This document shows, piece after piece, positions 1-7,300 of a DNA stretch of 35,461 bases. The translations under genes were made by a program, and so were the position numbers. The DNA comes from Aureimonas sp. AU20 (GTDB lineage: Bacteria > Pseudomonadota > Alphaproteobacteria > Rhizobiales > Rhizobiaceae), in assembly GCF_001442755.1 (NCBI RefSeq), contig NZ_CP006373.1, positions 1 to 35,461 of the forward strand. The letters are read 5' to 3'. The notes under the pieces were generated by a model that was given only the letters and a program-made list of their open reading frames with translations, had not been told where the DNA came from and made no database searches. Positions within the stretch are counted from its first letter, which is position 1. Each line of letters begins with the position of its first letter.

Positions 1-62
1 GCTAGTCGGCATCCTCCTGCCCCAGATCGTGGATCTCTGACGCTGAAGGGCCGCCCGCTGCC

Positions 63-350
63 CTATTTGGCGCGCTGCGCCTGATACAGCGCCCAGGCTT
101 CCTCAACGATGACGCCTTGCGTCGTGCCGCGCCGTGTCGCCTCGGCGGCGATCTCGTCGGCGATATGCGGCAGCACCTTGGCGTGGACCTGACCAATGCG
201 CTCGCTCTTGGGGCGTCCTCGCCTCGCCTTTACGCTCCGGTCGACGAAGCCGCGCTTCTCGCCGGCAGCGTCTACCTTAGCGATCGCTGCTTCGCTCGAC
301 GGCTTGTCGCGCCGCTTCAGCGTGGAAAGATCAACCGCAAAATCACTCAT
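63..350 (-). CDS. Small ParB-like / ribbon-helix-helix partition partner of ParA
   Basis: A 95-aa protein whose ATG overlaps the parA stop as ATGA, so it is the second gene of a parA operon and probably translationally coupled. The N-terminal half is basic and low-complexity (KARRGRPKSER near residues 42-51), which suits DNA contact. The C-terminal half (VLPHIADEIAAEATRRGTTQ, then VEEAWALYQ) looks like a helix-turn-helix or ribbon-helix-helix dimerisation unit. Small DNA-binding partners next to class Ib ParA proteins act as centromere-binding adaptors and autorepressors. That role is inferred from position; no large ParB is present. Likely binding sites are the ATTACCCGGT-type palindromes upstream of parA. 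A CopG-like copy-number regulator is the main alternative. Confidence 0.65.
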   Translation of the reverse strand: MSDFAVDLSTLKRRDKPSSEAAIAKVDAAGEKRGFVDRSVKARRGRPKSERIGQVHAKVLPHIADEIAAEATRRGTTQGVIVEEAWALYQAQRAK

Positions 351-1009
351 TGCATCGCCTCCGCAAGCTGTTTGTAGACCGCTTGGGCAAAGGCCAAGGC
401 GTTCTCGGCCGCGCCTTCCATGTTGCCTTGTGACGGGATCGAACGTAGGTCGCCACCGAACTCGAACAGCGCCGAGAAAGCGGCGCGTTCCATTAGGGAC
501 GGCTCGATGATCCGGATGCCCTGATCGCGAAACGACGCCTCGATGCCGTTTTGCTGTTTGGAACGGATCGCACGGGTCATCGTGAAGACGACTGCATGCG
601 CGATGTCTCGGCCAAGCGACTCCTCCTCCTCAGCAATCAGCGCCAGGGATCGGGCGCCAATCGTGGCGTCCAGGATCGTGGCGCGCATCGGGATCAGCAC
701 CAAATCGGCTTGCGAGATGGCCCGGGAGACCATGCGGGAAGCCACGCCTTCAAGGTCGACGACGACTACCCGGCCGTCGTCGTCGTGCTGCTTGATAATC
801 TTCACGACGCTCGACTCGGTCACGTCAGTGACCGTCTCGATGTTTTTCGGAACGGTTCCCTTCGACGCCCAAAGGCTGAGCGAATGGTTGGGGTCGCAAT
901 CGAGCATCGTCACCTTCGCGCCAGCATGAGCGAGCTCGGTGCCGAGCAAAACGGCGGTAGTGGATTTTCCAGCGCCCCCTTTCGAGGACGCGATGACGAT
1001 CACTGGCAT
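347..1009 (-). CDS. parA: ParA-family plasmid partition ATPase (small, class Ib-like)
   Basis: About 220 aa. It opens with a hydrophobic strand and a deviant Walker A motif, SSKGGAGKST, near the N-terminus, typical of ParA/Soj/MinD ATPases. A Walker A'-like VVVVDLEGVAS and LVLIPMRAT follow, matching the family's DxxG and switch regions. There is no N-terminal DNA-binding extension, so it resembles class Ib ParAs. I chose the ATG at 1009, with GAAG about 6 nt upstream, over a TTG nine bases earlier. ParA drives segregation of plasmid copies by ATP-dependent patterning on the nucleoid, with its small partner gene just downstream. The AT-rich palindromic region upstream probably holds its promoter, operator and centromere. 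Confidence 0.9.
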   Translation of the reverse strand: MPVIVIASSKGGAGKSTTAVLLGTELAHAGAKVTMLDCDPNHSLSLWASKGTVPKNIETVTDVTESSVVKIIKQHDDDGRVVVVDLEGVASRMVSRAISQADLVLIPMRATILDATIGARSLALIAEEEESLGRDIAHAVVFTMTRAIRSKQQNGIEASFRDQGIRIIEPSLMERAAFSALFEFGGDLRSIPSQGNMEGAAENALAFAQAVYKQLAEAMQ

Positions 1010-1526
1010 GTTCTTCAATTACCGGATAACTGAAAATACCAGGTTAACGAGGATACCCGCCTGGTGCCAGCGCTGACCGGCAGCGGCACAGATTTTTACC
1101 GGAGAATTCTGATCACTGTGCCATTTTTACCAGGTATTTCCTGTTATCGGATAAATTAAATTACCCGATAATTTAATTTATCCCGTGGTAAATCGGAACA
1201 CCGGGTAATATTTTAACCGCGCGAGCGGAAGCCAACCCTGAAAATGGCTTTCCAGGTGATCCGAATAACCCATAAATCGGATTACTTGGCAAAATAGACG
1301 GGAATCGCGGACTACCTCCCGGATTTGGCCGCCTGAAGGACCTCTGCCGGGTCCATCTTTTCATATTCTGAAGCCATTTTACGACGCTACCTCGTTGTTA
1401 AGGTTGGATTGTGCGGATCGTCCGGCAGGGCGGGTATTGCATAGTTAAGTGATCGCTGAACGTGATGCCGATTCTGATCAACCATGGAAGTAGATATCGA
1501 TGCCTGCCGTTATCCCCAGCCCTTCG
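1010..1526. other. Intergenic par control / centromere-like region
   Basis: About 500 bp upstream of parA with no convincing gene. It is much more AT-rich than its neighbours and carries several variants of an ATTACCCGGT motif: ACCGGGTAAT at 1200-1209 (identical to 3049-3058), ATTACCCGAT at 1160-1169, TTACCGGATAA near 1019, and looser TTACCGG/TTACCAGG forms near 1095 and 1125. Repeats of this sort beside parA usually serve as operator and centromere. That is inference; no binding data can be read from sequence. Confidence 0.5.
1149..1183. repeat. Perfect 14-bp inverted repeat, AT-rich
   Basis: GGATAAATTAAATT (1149-1162) is followed by a 7-nt spacer ACCCGAT and then its exact reverse complement (1170-1183). 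The arms are almost pure A/T inside GG/CC caps, and the spacer overlaps an ATTACCCGAT motif. Without a T-run it is a poor terminator. A protein-binding palindrome, or an unwinding/centromere element of the par region, fits better. Confidence 0.75.
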
Positions 1527-1566
1527 GTCTCTTTAGTTGTCTCTAAAGAGTCTCTTAAGTCTCTAG
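1527..1566. repeat. Four short direct repeats of GTCTCT
   Basis: GTCTCTTTAG (1527), GTCTCTAAAG (1539), GTCTCTTAAG (1550) and GTCTCTAG (1559) are spaced 12, 11 and 9 bp. The first two also form an inverted repeat, CTCTTTAG/CTAAAGAG, around a 6-nt spacer. They lie just before the iteron array, so they may belong to the replication origin (host-factor or regulator binding) or to a par/rep control site. The function is unknown. Confidence 0.5.
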
Positions 1567-1608
1567 GATAGCGTAAGCGCCTAATACAGCGTTATAAAAT
1601 CAACCTTT

Positions 1609-1914
1609 GGTAGGCTGCAATTCCCGGAAAGTAGGCTGGTTCTCCCGGAAGGTAGGCCGCTTTTCCACAATGGTAGGCTGGCTTTCCAACTATCCACAGC
1701 TGCTATCCGCATCCTGGTTCTACCGCCACCACAAGCAAAGGTAGGCTGCCATTCCGATTTTTGTGGCGCGAAGTTTGGTTGTTGGGTAGGCTCCAATTCC
1801 CCGAAGGTAGGCTGCCATTCCGAAAACGAGGTTTCTGCGGGTTTGGCAGCATATTTCAGGAGGTTAGACCATCGTTGAGGGTGCCAGAGCGTGTATAAGG
1901 TAGGCCGGTTTTCC
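1609..1914 (+). repeat. Iteron array of the plasmid replication origin (8 copies)
   Basis: Eight same-strand copies of a 16-bp unit, consensus GGTAGGCTGCNNTTCC, start at 1609, 1630, 1651, 1672, 1740, 1785, 1806 and 1899. The first four, and the pair 1785/1806, are spaced exactly 21 bp, two helical turns, so the bound faces align. The array ends about 26 bp before repA. In iteron plasmids the initiator binds such repeats to open the origin and to limit copy number. The last copy lies apart, next to the repA start, and could act as the autoregulatory operator. DnaA-box-like sites sit within and after the first cluster. Confidence 0.9.
1661..1698 (+). other. Two DnaA-box-like sites in the origin
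   Basis: TTTTCCACA (1661-1669) fits the relaxed DnaA-box consensus TTWTNCACA and overlaps iteron 3. CTATCCACA (1690-1698) differs from TTATCCACA at one base and lies in the gap after iteron 4. Such sites beside iterons usually recruit host DnaA. This is sequence-match evidence only. Confidence 0.5.
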
Positions 1915-1940
1915 ATCTGTCATCTAATGATTTCAATGGG

Positions 1941-3011
1941 TTGACCTTGAGCGGCACCAAAGACCAGCGTCCCTTGACCGAAGTCGAGCGCAAACGGCTT
2001 GAGCGCTTCAAAAAGCGCTTCGAAAACCAGCGCGGACGTCGCCAGCCTTCGAAGATCCCGGCCCGACTCGCACGCACCTCCGCTTTCGCGCCGAAGCGGA
2101 CCAGCCTGAACACCGACAGCAAGTTCGAGCGGCTTTACGTAGTGCCCGGCCATTCGATCATCCGGGTCTCAGGCCGCGAGCTCGGCACGCAGCACCGCGA
2201 CGCGATCTATGCCGTCTTCCGGCTACCGCACAGCGTCGAGAAGCGGTTGCGTCCGGTGGGAGCGAAAGGCGGCTTGCCGTTCGAGAAGGTTTACACGACG
2301 CGCACGACGTGGCGCGGCCTGCTGCAGGCGATGCAGCGTACGCAGCACGTCAACAACCTCGGCACGCTGATCGAGACGTTCACGGATATCCAGAAGGTCG
2401 TTTTCACCATCTTCGAGGGCGATCAGAACGAAGTGCTGAAAGCCCTCGAAAGCAATGACCTCGGCATGCTCCGAGGGAACGGACGCGGCGGCATGGGCTC
2501 GTTGATCGAGTCAGTCGAATGGGACGGGCTGGCGCTCGATAGCGAGCTGGTTATTCGCTACGGCGACTGGTCGGCGCTGATGATCGAGGCGGCGAAGTTG
2601 GTCAGCCTGAATGCCGACGTCCAGTTCAGACTCAAATCCGACCACGCCAAGACCTTCTGGCCGTATATCGACTCGATGAACAACCACAGCTGGGTCGACG
2701 AGGAAGTGCTGGCGGCGCTGGCCGGACGCAAATTATGGGACGAGGCGGCGACCAAGGTCACGCGAGGCCAGTTCCGGAAGGATTGTAAACAGGCCTTCAA
2801 CGACATGATCCAGGCGGAAGGGATCGTCAGTTGGAGGGTCGAACTTCGCGGTGCGGGCCGTAAGAAGTCCCGCCGCTACCATTATGTCCGCGCCCAGATG
2901 TCGGAAGGCGAAGTCGAGCGTCAGAAGACGCGGCAGGGAAGTCAGTCCGCCGCGATCACGGCCGAGGTCGTCATTGAACGAACAGAGGAGCAGTTGCCCC
3001 TCGGACTTTAG
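1941..3011 (+). CDS. repA: Plasmid replication initiator protein (RepA)
   Basis: A 356-aa protein right after the iteron array, the usual place for the cognate initiator. The N-terminus is strongly basic (VERKRLERFKKRFENQRGRRQ), followed by a region (SKFERLYVVPGHSIIRVSGREL, then IYAVFRLPHSVEK) that resembles alphaproteobacterial RepA/RPA-type initiators. Family assignment is by resemblance and context. I take the TTG at 1941 as the start, because the nearby ATG at 1936 is out of frame and no better in-frame codon lies between it and the stop at 1896. It should bind the 16-bp iterons, recruit DnaA and helicase, and repress itself through the iteron closest to its start. An inverted repeat follows the stop. 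Confidence 0.8.
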   Translation: MTLSGTKDQRPLTEVERKRLERFKKRFENQRGRRQPSKIPARLARTSAFAPKRTSLNTDSKFERLYVVPGHSIIRVSGRELGTQHRDAIYAVFRLPHSVEKRLRPVGAKGGLPFEKVYTTRTTWRGLLQAMQRTQHVNNLGTLIETFTDIQKVVFTIFEGDQNEVLKALESNDLGMLRGNGRGGMGSLIESVEWDGLALDSELVIRYGDWSALMIEAAKLVSLNADVQFRLKSDHAKTFWPYIDSMNNHSWVDEEVLAALAGRKLWDEAATKVTRGQFRKDCKQAFNDMIQAEGIVSWRVELRGAGRKKSRRYHYVRAQMSEGEVERQKTRQGSQSAAITAEVVIERTEEQLPLGL

Positions 3012-3028
3012 GTAGCACTCTAATATAA

Positions 3029-3058
3029 ATTACCCGGTTATTGAATTTACCGGGTAAT
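3029..3058. repeat. 10-bp inverted repeat ATTACCCGGT/ACCGGGTAAT after repA
   Basis: ATTACCCGGT (3029-3038) and its exact complement ACCGGGTAAT (3049-3058) surround a 10-nt spacer. The same 10-mer occurs upstream of parA at 1200-1209. Shared sites on both sides of repA suggest a common binding protein, perhaps the small partition protein. There is no T-run, so a terminator role is unlikely. Confidence 0.6.
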
Positions 3059-3990
3059 AAAGACACCGGCTTTCAAGCAATATGGAGCGGGGCAGGGAGC
3101 CAGTTCCGCTCGGTCATCGCCTTCGCCACGTAGGGCGCAGCTTTCGGCTTCTTCACCGCGCTGATGCTGATCGTCAGCGGGGCATGTGCCTCGGAGACGA
3201 TCCGCAGCAAAGCGTCGCGGCGCCGGCGAAATCAACGCGCGCTACGGAACCGATCCGGGCTTCAGCTTCTATACCCATGTCTCCGACCAGCGCGCGCCCT
3301 TACGCTTTGGTCGTTCGCGCTTGCTCGCGCCAAGATATCCAGCGTGACGAGCCTTCTCTACGTCTAGCCTACCATCACCTTCTGCATGGCTTGGATGATA
3401 TTGGGTAAAGTTCCCAGCCCGTCCGCTGTGTTGGGCGCGGTGCTGGCCCTCAAGGGCGTTGCCGTGGTCAACACAAGCCGAGCTGCGAGCGTACGCAACA
3501 CCTCCAGCCCGACCGAACCGACATCGCATCTAGAACGGGACATCCGCCACCGATAACTGGAAGACTGATGGTTCCGTTTTCACGTGTTTGCGTCGCGAAT
3601 AGTGTCCGTCGAGCGATCCCCTTGGCACAGGCCGCTAACGCGAAAGATGGGTGGATTCCTGCCCGTCAGCTTGCTGCTGCTCATCGTAAAGAGCAGACAT
3701 TCGGTCGCTGGAAAATGGCGGCCACCGCCTGCGATTGTTACGGCAGTTTCGGCGGGGACTGATAACGGGGGCTGATAAAAAGGTAAGGGGCGGGTCGCTG
3801 ACCTCTTCTTCCTCGATCGTCCAGTGCTCGATGTGCTTGAAAACGATCCCTTTGCCGCACGGCAGCGCCCGCGATCACCGCGAGCAGTATGAACCAGGGC
3901 TTCAGGTCCCGTTTCGCACGCGTTCGAGGAACTGCTGATCGAAGGAGGTGTTGCTCACCCATACAGCTCTGCGCTGTCGGAGGTGACGCC
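3059..3990. other. Degenerate intergenic region without an intact gene
   Basis: Over 900 bp where no frame gives a convincing complete protein. It holds a short Tn3-transposase scrap (3225-3299). On the minus strand around 3364-3530 there is an open stretch without a recognised family (…LPNIIQAMQKVMVG then stop). A possible membrane-helix fragment, LKPWFILLAVIAGAA, is on the minus strand near 3850-3900. It looks like a graveyard of insertions and deletions joining the plasmid backbone to the sulfite oxidase block. Confidence 0.5.
3225..3299 (+). pseudogene. Short remnant of a Tn3-family transposase (TnpA)
   Basis: Translation from 3225 gives GEINARYGTDPGFSFYTH followed by VSDQRAP. This closely parallels the INARYGxDPGxxFYTHxSDQ block conserved near the C-terminal catalytic part of Tn3-family TnpA. 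Homology stops on both sides and a stop codon follows soon after. Only about 25 codons survive, so it is a relic marking past transposition here. Confidence 0.5.
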
Positions 3991-5175
3991 ATGCCCACGA
4001 GACGGACCGTGCTCCAAGGATCGAGTTGCCTCGCAGTGGCCCATGCGACACGGCCAGCATTCGCCGCTTCGGCGTCGGCGGCCAGGGCGGCACCGACCAG
4101 GCCCGCCAGCGACCTGCTCGTCCACAGCAAGCTTCCCCTGAACGCCGAGACGCCGATCGCCAAGCTCCGGTCCTCCTTCGTCACGCCCCAGGCCGAGTTC
4201 TACATTCGCGACCATGGCACCGTGCCGAAGCTTGATGAAGCGGGCTACAAGCTGACGATTGGCGGCAAGGTGAAGACGCCCGTCGATCTGTCCCTCTCTG
4301 ATCTCAAGTCGCGCTTTCCGGAGCGCAAGGTCATGGCCGTCATGCAGTGCGCCGGCAATCGCCGGGCTGACATGGTTGACGTCAAATATGTCGAGGGTGA
4401 CCTCTGGGGTCCCGGGGCGATCGGCAATGCGGAGTGGACGGGTGTCTCGCTGTCCGACGTCCTCAGCGCGGCCGGCGCAGAAGTTGCAACCGGGCTCCAC
4501 GTCGCGTTCTTCGCGCATGACGAGGTCGTCATGAAGGATAACCGGTTCGACTACGGCGTCTCGATCCCGCTCGAGAAGGCGATGACCCCGGATGTCCTCC
4601 TCGCCTGGGCCATGAACGGCGAGCCCTTGATGGCCGAGCACGGCTTTCCCCTGCGCGTCGTGGTGCCCGGCTATGCCGGAACGCGCAGCCCCAAATGGTT
4701 GGCTTCGATCATGGTGCAGGACGAGGAGGCGGATACCCCGATCCAGCGCAAGGAGTATCGGCTCTTCCCTCCGACGACGACGAAAGAGACGGCCGACAAG
4801 GATCCAAACGTCGTCATCAACGACATGCCGCTGAACGCCGCGATCTGCGTTCCGGCGGCCGGGGCAACGTTGAGTCGGGGTGCGACGAAGATCGAGGGCT
4901 ACGCGATCGGGACGCAGAATGGCGTCGCGAAGGTCGAGGTCTCCTACGATGGCGGCGAGAACTGGCATGAGGCCGCCATCGACAGGCGCGCCGACACCCA
5001 ATGGGCTTGGGTCTTCTGGTCCGTCGTCCTCGACCTGCCCATTGGCCAGCACCAACTCGCCGTTCGTTCCTTCGACGAGGCCGGCGGTTCGCAACCCGAG
5101 GACATCGCGAAGATCTGGAACTGGAAGGGCTACCTCGCCCATTCATGGCATCGCGTCCCGGTAAGCGTCGGTTGA
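3991..5175 (+). CDS. Periplasmic sulfite oxidase-type molybdoprotein (SorA-like)
   Basis: A 394-aa protein starting at an ATG with a strong GGAGG 7 nt upstream. The N-terminus MPTRRTVLQGSS…PAFAAS looks like a twin-arginine signal, expected for export of a folded molybdopterin enzyme. The core has MQCAGNRR with Cys120, the conserved thiolate ligand of molybdenum in sulfite oxidases. Then come the molybdopterin-domain segments (GEPLMAEHGFPLRVVVPGYAG, SPKWL) and a C-terminal Mo-co dimerisation domain ending KGYLAHSWHRVPV. Such enzymes oxidise sulfite to sulfate in the periplasm. No sorB-like cytochrome c gene follows, so the electron acceptor must be elsewhere. A YedY-type reductase is less likely, given the length and the dimerisation domain. 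Substrate specificity is inferred. Confidence 0.88.
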   Translation: MPTRRTVLQGSSCLAVAHATRPAFAASASAARAAPTRPASDLLVHSKLPLNAETPIAKLRSSFVTPQAEFYIRDHGTVPKLDEAGYKLTIGGKVKTPVDLSLSDLKSRFPERKVMAVMQCAGNRRADMVDVKYVEGDLWGPGAIGNAEWTGVSLSDVLSAAGAEVATGLHVAFFAHDEVVMKDNRFDYGVSIPLEKAMTPDVLLAWAMNGEPLMAEHGFPLRVVVPGYAGTRSPKWLASIMVQDEEADTPIQRKEYRLFPPTTTKETADKDPNVVINDMPLNAAICVPAAGATLSRGATKIEGYAIGTQNGVAKVEVSYDGGENWHEAAIDRRADTQWAWVFWSVVLDLPIGQHQLAVRSFDEAGGSQPEDIAKIWNWKGYLAHSWHRVPVSVG

Positions 5176-5316
5176 GCTCCCCAAGCAAACGAAGGGATAC
5201 CGACGCATCCGATCGGCGACCGCGAATGCGCGTCCGATCGATGCATCCGTTGGCCGATGAGGCGAACACATGACGGGCGGGACCGCCCTGAGAAAGCGGC
5301 ACGGACCCAGCCGTCT

Positions 5317-6699
5317 CTAGCGGCTGGCGAGGACCGGGCTGGCCGTGCCCTTCAGACCCTCGACCACAACCAGCCGCGGCTCCTTGCCCGCCGTCGGCTC
5401 CCCGGGGGCGCCGATCGTGCGCACCGGGCCGATGCTGGAGGCCATGCCGGCGCCCTTGTCGTTGGTCTTCAGCACCACGACGGGCTCGTCCTGCCCTTCG
5501 AAGAAGACGCCGTATTCGGTCGCGGGCTTCAGCTTGGCGACGCTGACGTCGATCGCGTCGACGAGCCCGAGATTGCGCGAGACGACCATGCCGGAACCGT
5601 CCGCGCCTGCGGTCGCCTTCAGCGATAGCGTTAGGTTCTCTGGACCCGCCTTCAACGGCACGAGGTTCTCGGTGCCCGCGCCTTCGGGCACCGCCCCCGG
5701 CACGAATACGAGGGCCTGCGGGGCCTGTCCGATCGGGATCTCGGCCACGACCTTCTGCTCGGCCGTGTCGATCACGTCGACCTTGTCGCCGTTCTCGAGG
5801 CCGACGAAGATACGGCTACCGTCCTGCGATCCCCAGATGCCGTGCGGCAGGGCGCCGACGGGGATGGTCGCGACGAGCTGGGTCTTCTCGCCGGGCTTGT
5901 AGACCTTCACGACGTTCTCGCCGCCAATGGTGACGTAGATCAGCGTCTCGCCGTCCACCATGCCGAAGCCGAGATGGTTGGAGATCGGCCCGCTGTCGAT
6001 CACCTCCTTCACCTCGAGCGTCTCGGCATCGACGCGCGTGACCTTGCCGACGTCCTTGTGTGTCAGCCAGACATCGCTGCCGTCCGGGCTCACCTGCACG
6101 AAGGGCACGAAGGGTGAGACGACCGGGATCCGCTTCAAGAGCGCGTGGCTCGCGACGTCGAAGACCTCCAGCACCGGGTTGAACGAGTTGGCGACGAAGG
6201 CGAGTTTGCCGTCGCGTGAGAACTTCGTCATGCCCGGGCCGCTCGTCGTCGGGATGCGGCCCGTCTCCTTGAAGGTCGCGGCATCGATCACCGACAGATA
6301 GTCCTCGCCCCGCACCGTCGCCCAGACTTGCCCGCCATCCGGGGTGAAGAAGGCCTCGTGCGGGTTGCGCCCGACATAGGTCGTGCCCTTCACCGCATTG
6401 GTCGCCGTGTCGATGAAGGTGACGGAGTTCGTCACCGTCGAGACGACGACGAGCGTCCTGTGGTCCGGCGAGAAGCCGAGGCCGTGGACGTTGACCTCGC
6501 CCTTGTAGAGCGGGCTCAGAACGTCCGGTCGCGGGTTGCCGAGCCGGATCTGGCCCAGAAGCTTGTTCGCGACGGGGTCGATGACCGAGACCGTGTTGGA
6601 GTTCTGGTCGGCCGTGTAGACGCGGTCGGACGCGTCGGGCAGCGCGAAAGCCGACGTCGAGACGAGGAGCGCGGCGGCGAGGATGGCGGTGCGGGTCAT
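5317..6699 (-). CDS. Secreted YVTN/YncE-type beta-propeller protein
   Basis: 460 aa, from an ATG that overlaps the upstream DUF305 stop as ATGA. A signal peptide (MTRTAILAAALLVSTSAFA) is followed by about seven repeats of the YVTN type: RVYTADQNSNTVSVIDP, VTFIDTATNAVKGTTYVG, YLSVIDAATFKETGRIP, LEVFDVASHALLKRIP and later copies. A C-terminal segment of about 110 residues (LSLKATAGADGSGMVV…) looks like a separate beta-sandwich domain. Propellers of this family are periplasmic and their substrates are mostly unknown; some bind metals or DNA. The coupling to a DUF305 protein and an ECF-type promoter point to an envelope or metal stress role. A perfect 7-bp hairpin (5307-5327) covers the stop codon. 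Confidence 0.8.
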   Translation of the reverse strand: MTRTAILAAALLVSTSAFALPDASDRVYTADQNSNTVSVIDPVANKLLGQIRLGNPRPDVLSPLYKGEVNVHGLGFSPDHRTLVVVSTVTNSVTFIDTATNAVKGTTYVGRNPHEAFFTPDGGQVWATVRGEDYLSVIDAATFKETGRIPTTSGPGMTKFSRDGKLAFVANSFNPVLEVFDVASHALLKRIPVVSPFVPFVQVSPDGSDVWLTHKDVGKVTRVDAETLEVKEVIDSGPISNHLGFGMVDGETLIYVTIGGENVVKVYKPGEKTQLVATIPVGALPHGIWGSQDGSRIFVGLENGDKVDVIDTAEQKVVAEIPIGQAPQALVFVPGAVPEGAGTENLVPLKAGPENLTLSLKATAGADGSGMVVSRNLGLVDAIDVSVAKLKPATEYGVFFEGQDEPVVVLKTNDKGAGMASSIGPVRTIGAPGEPTAGKEPRLVVVEGLKGTASPVLASR

Positions 6700-7100
6700 G
6701 GGGTCGTCTCCGGAACGGGTGCAGTCTTGTCGGCGGATGCGGCGAGCATCGAGCGCATCAGCGTGATCTCGTAGGTCTGTTCGGTAATGATGGACTGCGC
6801 GAGGTTGCGGATCGCCGGGTCCTCGGTCGAGCCGAGGACGGCCTTGGCCATGTCGATCGCGCCCTGGTGATGCGGGATCATCTGGGACAGGAAGTCGTGC
6901 TCGGGATCGCCGGTCACCGGCGCCGACATCATGCCGGCGTGCATCCTCTCCATCGCCTCGGCGGTCGCTTCGGCATAGTGCGAGCCGTCGAGCGTGGCCG
7001 GCACCATCACCGAGTGCTGATGAGCGGGCGCATCCTGCGCCTCTGCCGAGGAGAGTGACGCCCCGGCGAAGGCCAGGGTCAGAAGAATCGTCTTCAGCAT
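6696..7100 (-). CDS. Secreted DUF305 family protein (metal-binding candidate)
   Basis: 134 aa with a clear signal peptide (MLKTILLTLAFAGASLSSAEA). The mature part is rich in His and Met and has the DUF305 signature: FLSQMIPHHQGAIDMAK, then ITEQTYEITLMRSML. Proteins of this family include the cyanobacterial copper-binding protein CopM, so periplasmic copper binding is possible though unproven here. I chose the ATG at 7100 because upstream codons in this frame lack a signal sequence and run through the promoter. It is the first gene of a two-gene operon with the beta-propeller protein, downstream of a predicted ECF promoter at 7139-7164. Confidence 0.88.
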   Translation of the reverse strand: MLKTILLTLAFAGASLSSAEAQDAPAHQHSVMVPATLDGSHYAEATAEAMERMHAGMMSAPVTGDPEHDFLSQMIPHHQGAIDMAKAVLGSTEDPAIRNLAQSIITEQTYEITLMRSMLAASADKTAPVPETTP

Positions 7101-7138
7101 GGAAACGGAGGATCCTGGAAGCACGGCGTTGAGAGGAA

Positions 7139-7164
7139 GACGCGCGCGGACGGCTTTCATTCCC
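7139..7164 (-). promoter_or_regulatory. Predicted ECF sigma promoter of the DUF305-propeller operon
   Basis: Read on the minus strand, GGGAAT (7164-7159), a 16-nt spacer and CGTC (7142-7139) lie about 38 bp before the DUF305 start. The same elements and spacing occur before the NTF2-sigma operon at 11819-11844, and parts of the spacer match too (GCCGT at the same offset). Two identical layouts near a sigma factor strongly suggest that sigma's own promoter type. Confidence 0.7.
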
Positions 7165-7300
7165 GCCGCGGCAACATTTATCCGGGGGCGAGGCATCCGA
7201 ACGAGATCCATCGCCTCGATCGATCGGAACGACCGGAACAACGCGTTGGATCGAACGATCGCGGTGGCGCAATGTCCGGGCAGGACAAGGATCCCCACCG

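Noticed and set aside
1609..1914. Possible CRISPR array
   Set aside because: The repeat unit is 16 bp at 21-bp spacing, leaving 5-bp gaps, with no cas genes. It is an iteron array.
3738..4184. 148-codon minus-strand frame with a hydrophobic stretch
   Set aside because: It overlaps the well-supported sulfite oxidase start and only a short hydrophobic piece looks protein-like. Kept as a possible relic within the degenerate region.
3955..5142. 395-codon frame on the minus strand
   Set aside because: Antisense to the sulfite oxidase gene, which has a signal peptide, Mo-ligand Cys and ribosome site.
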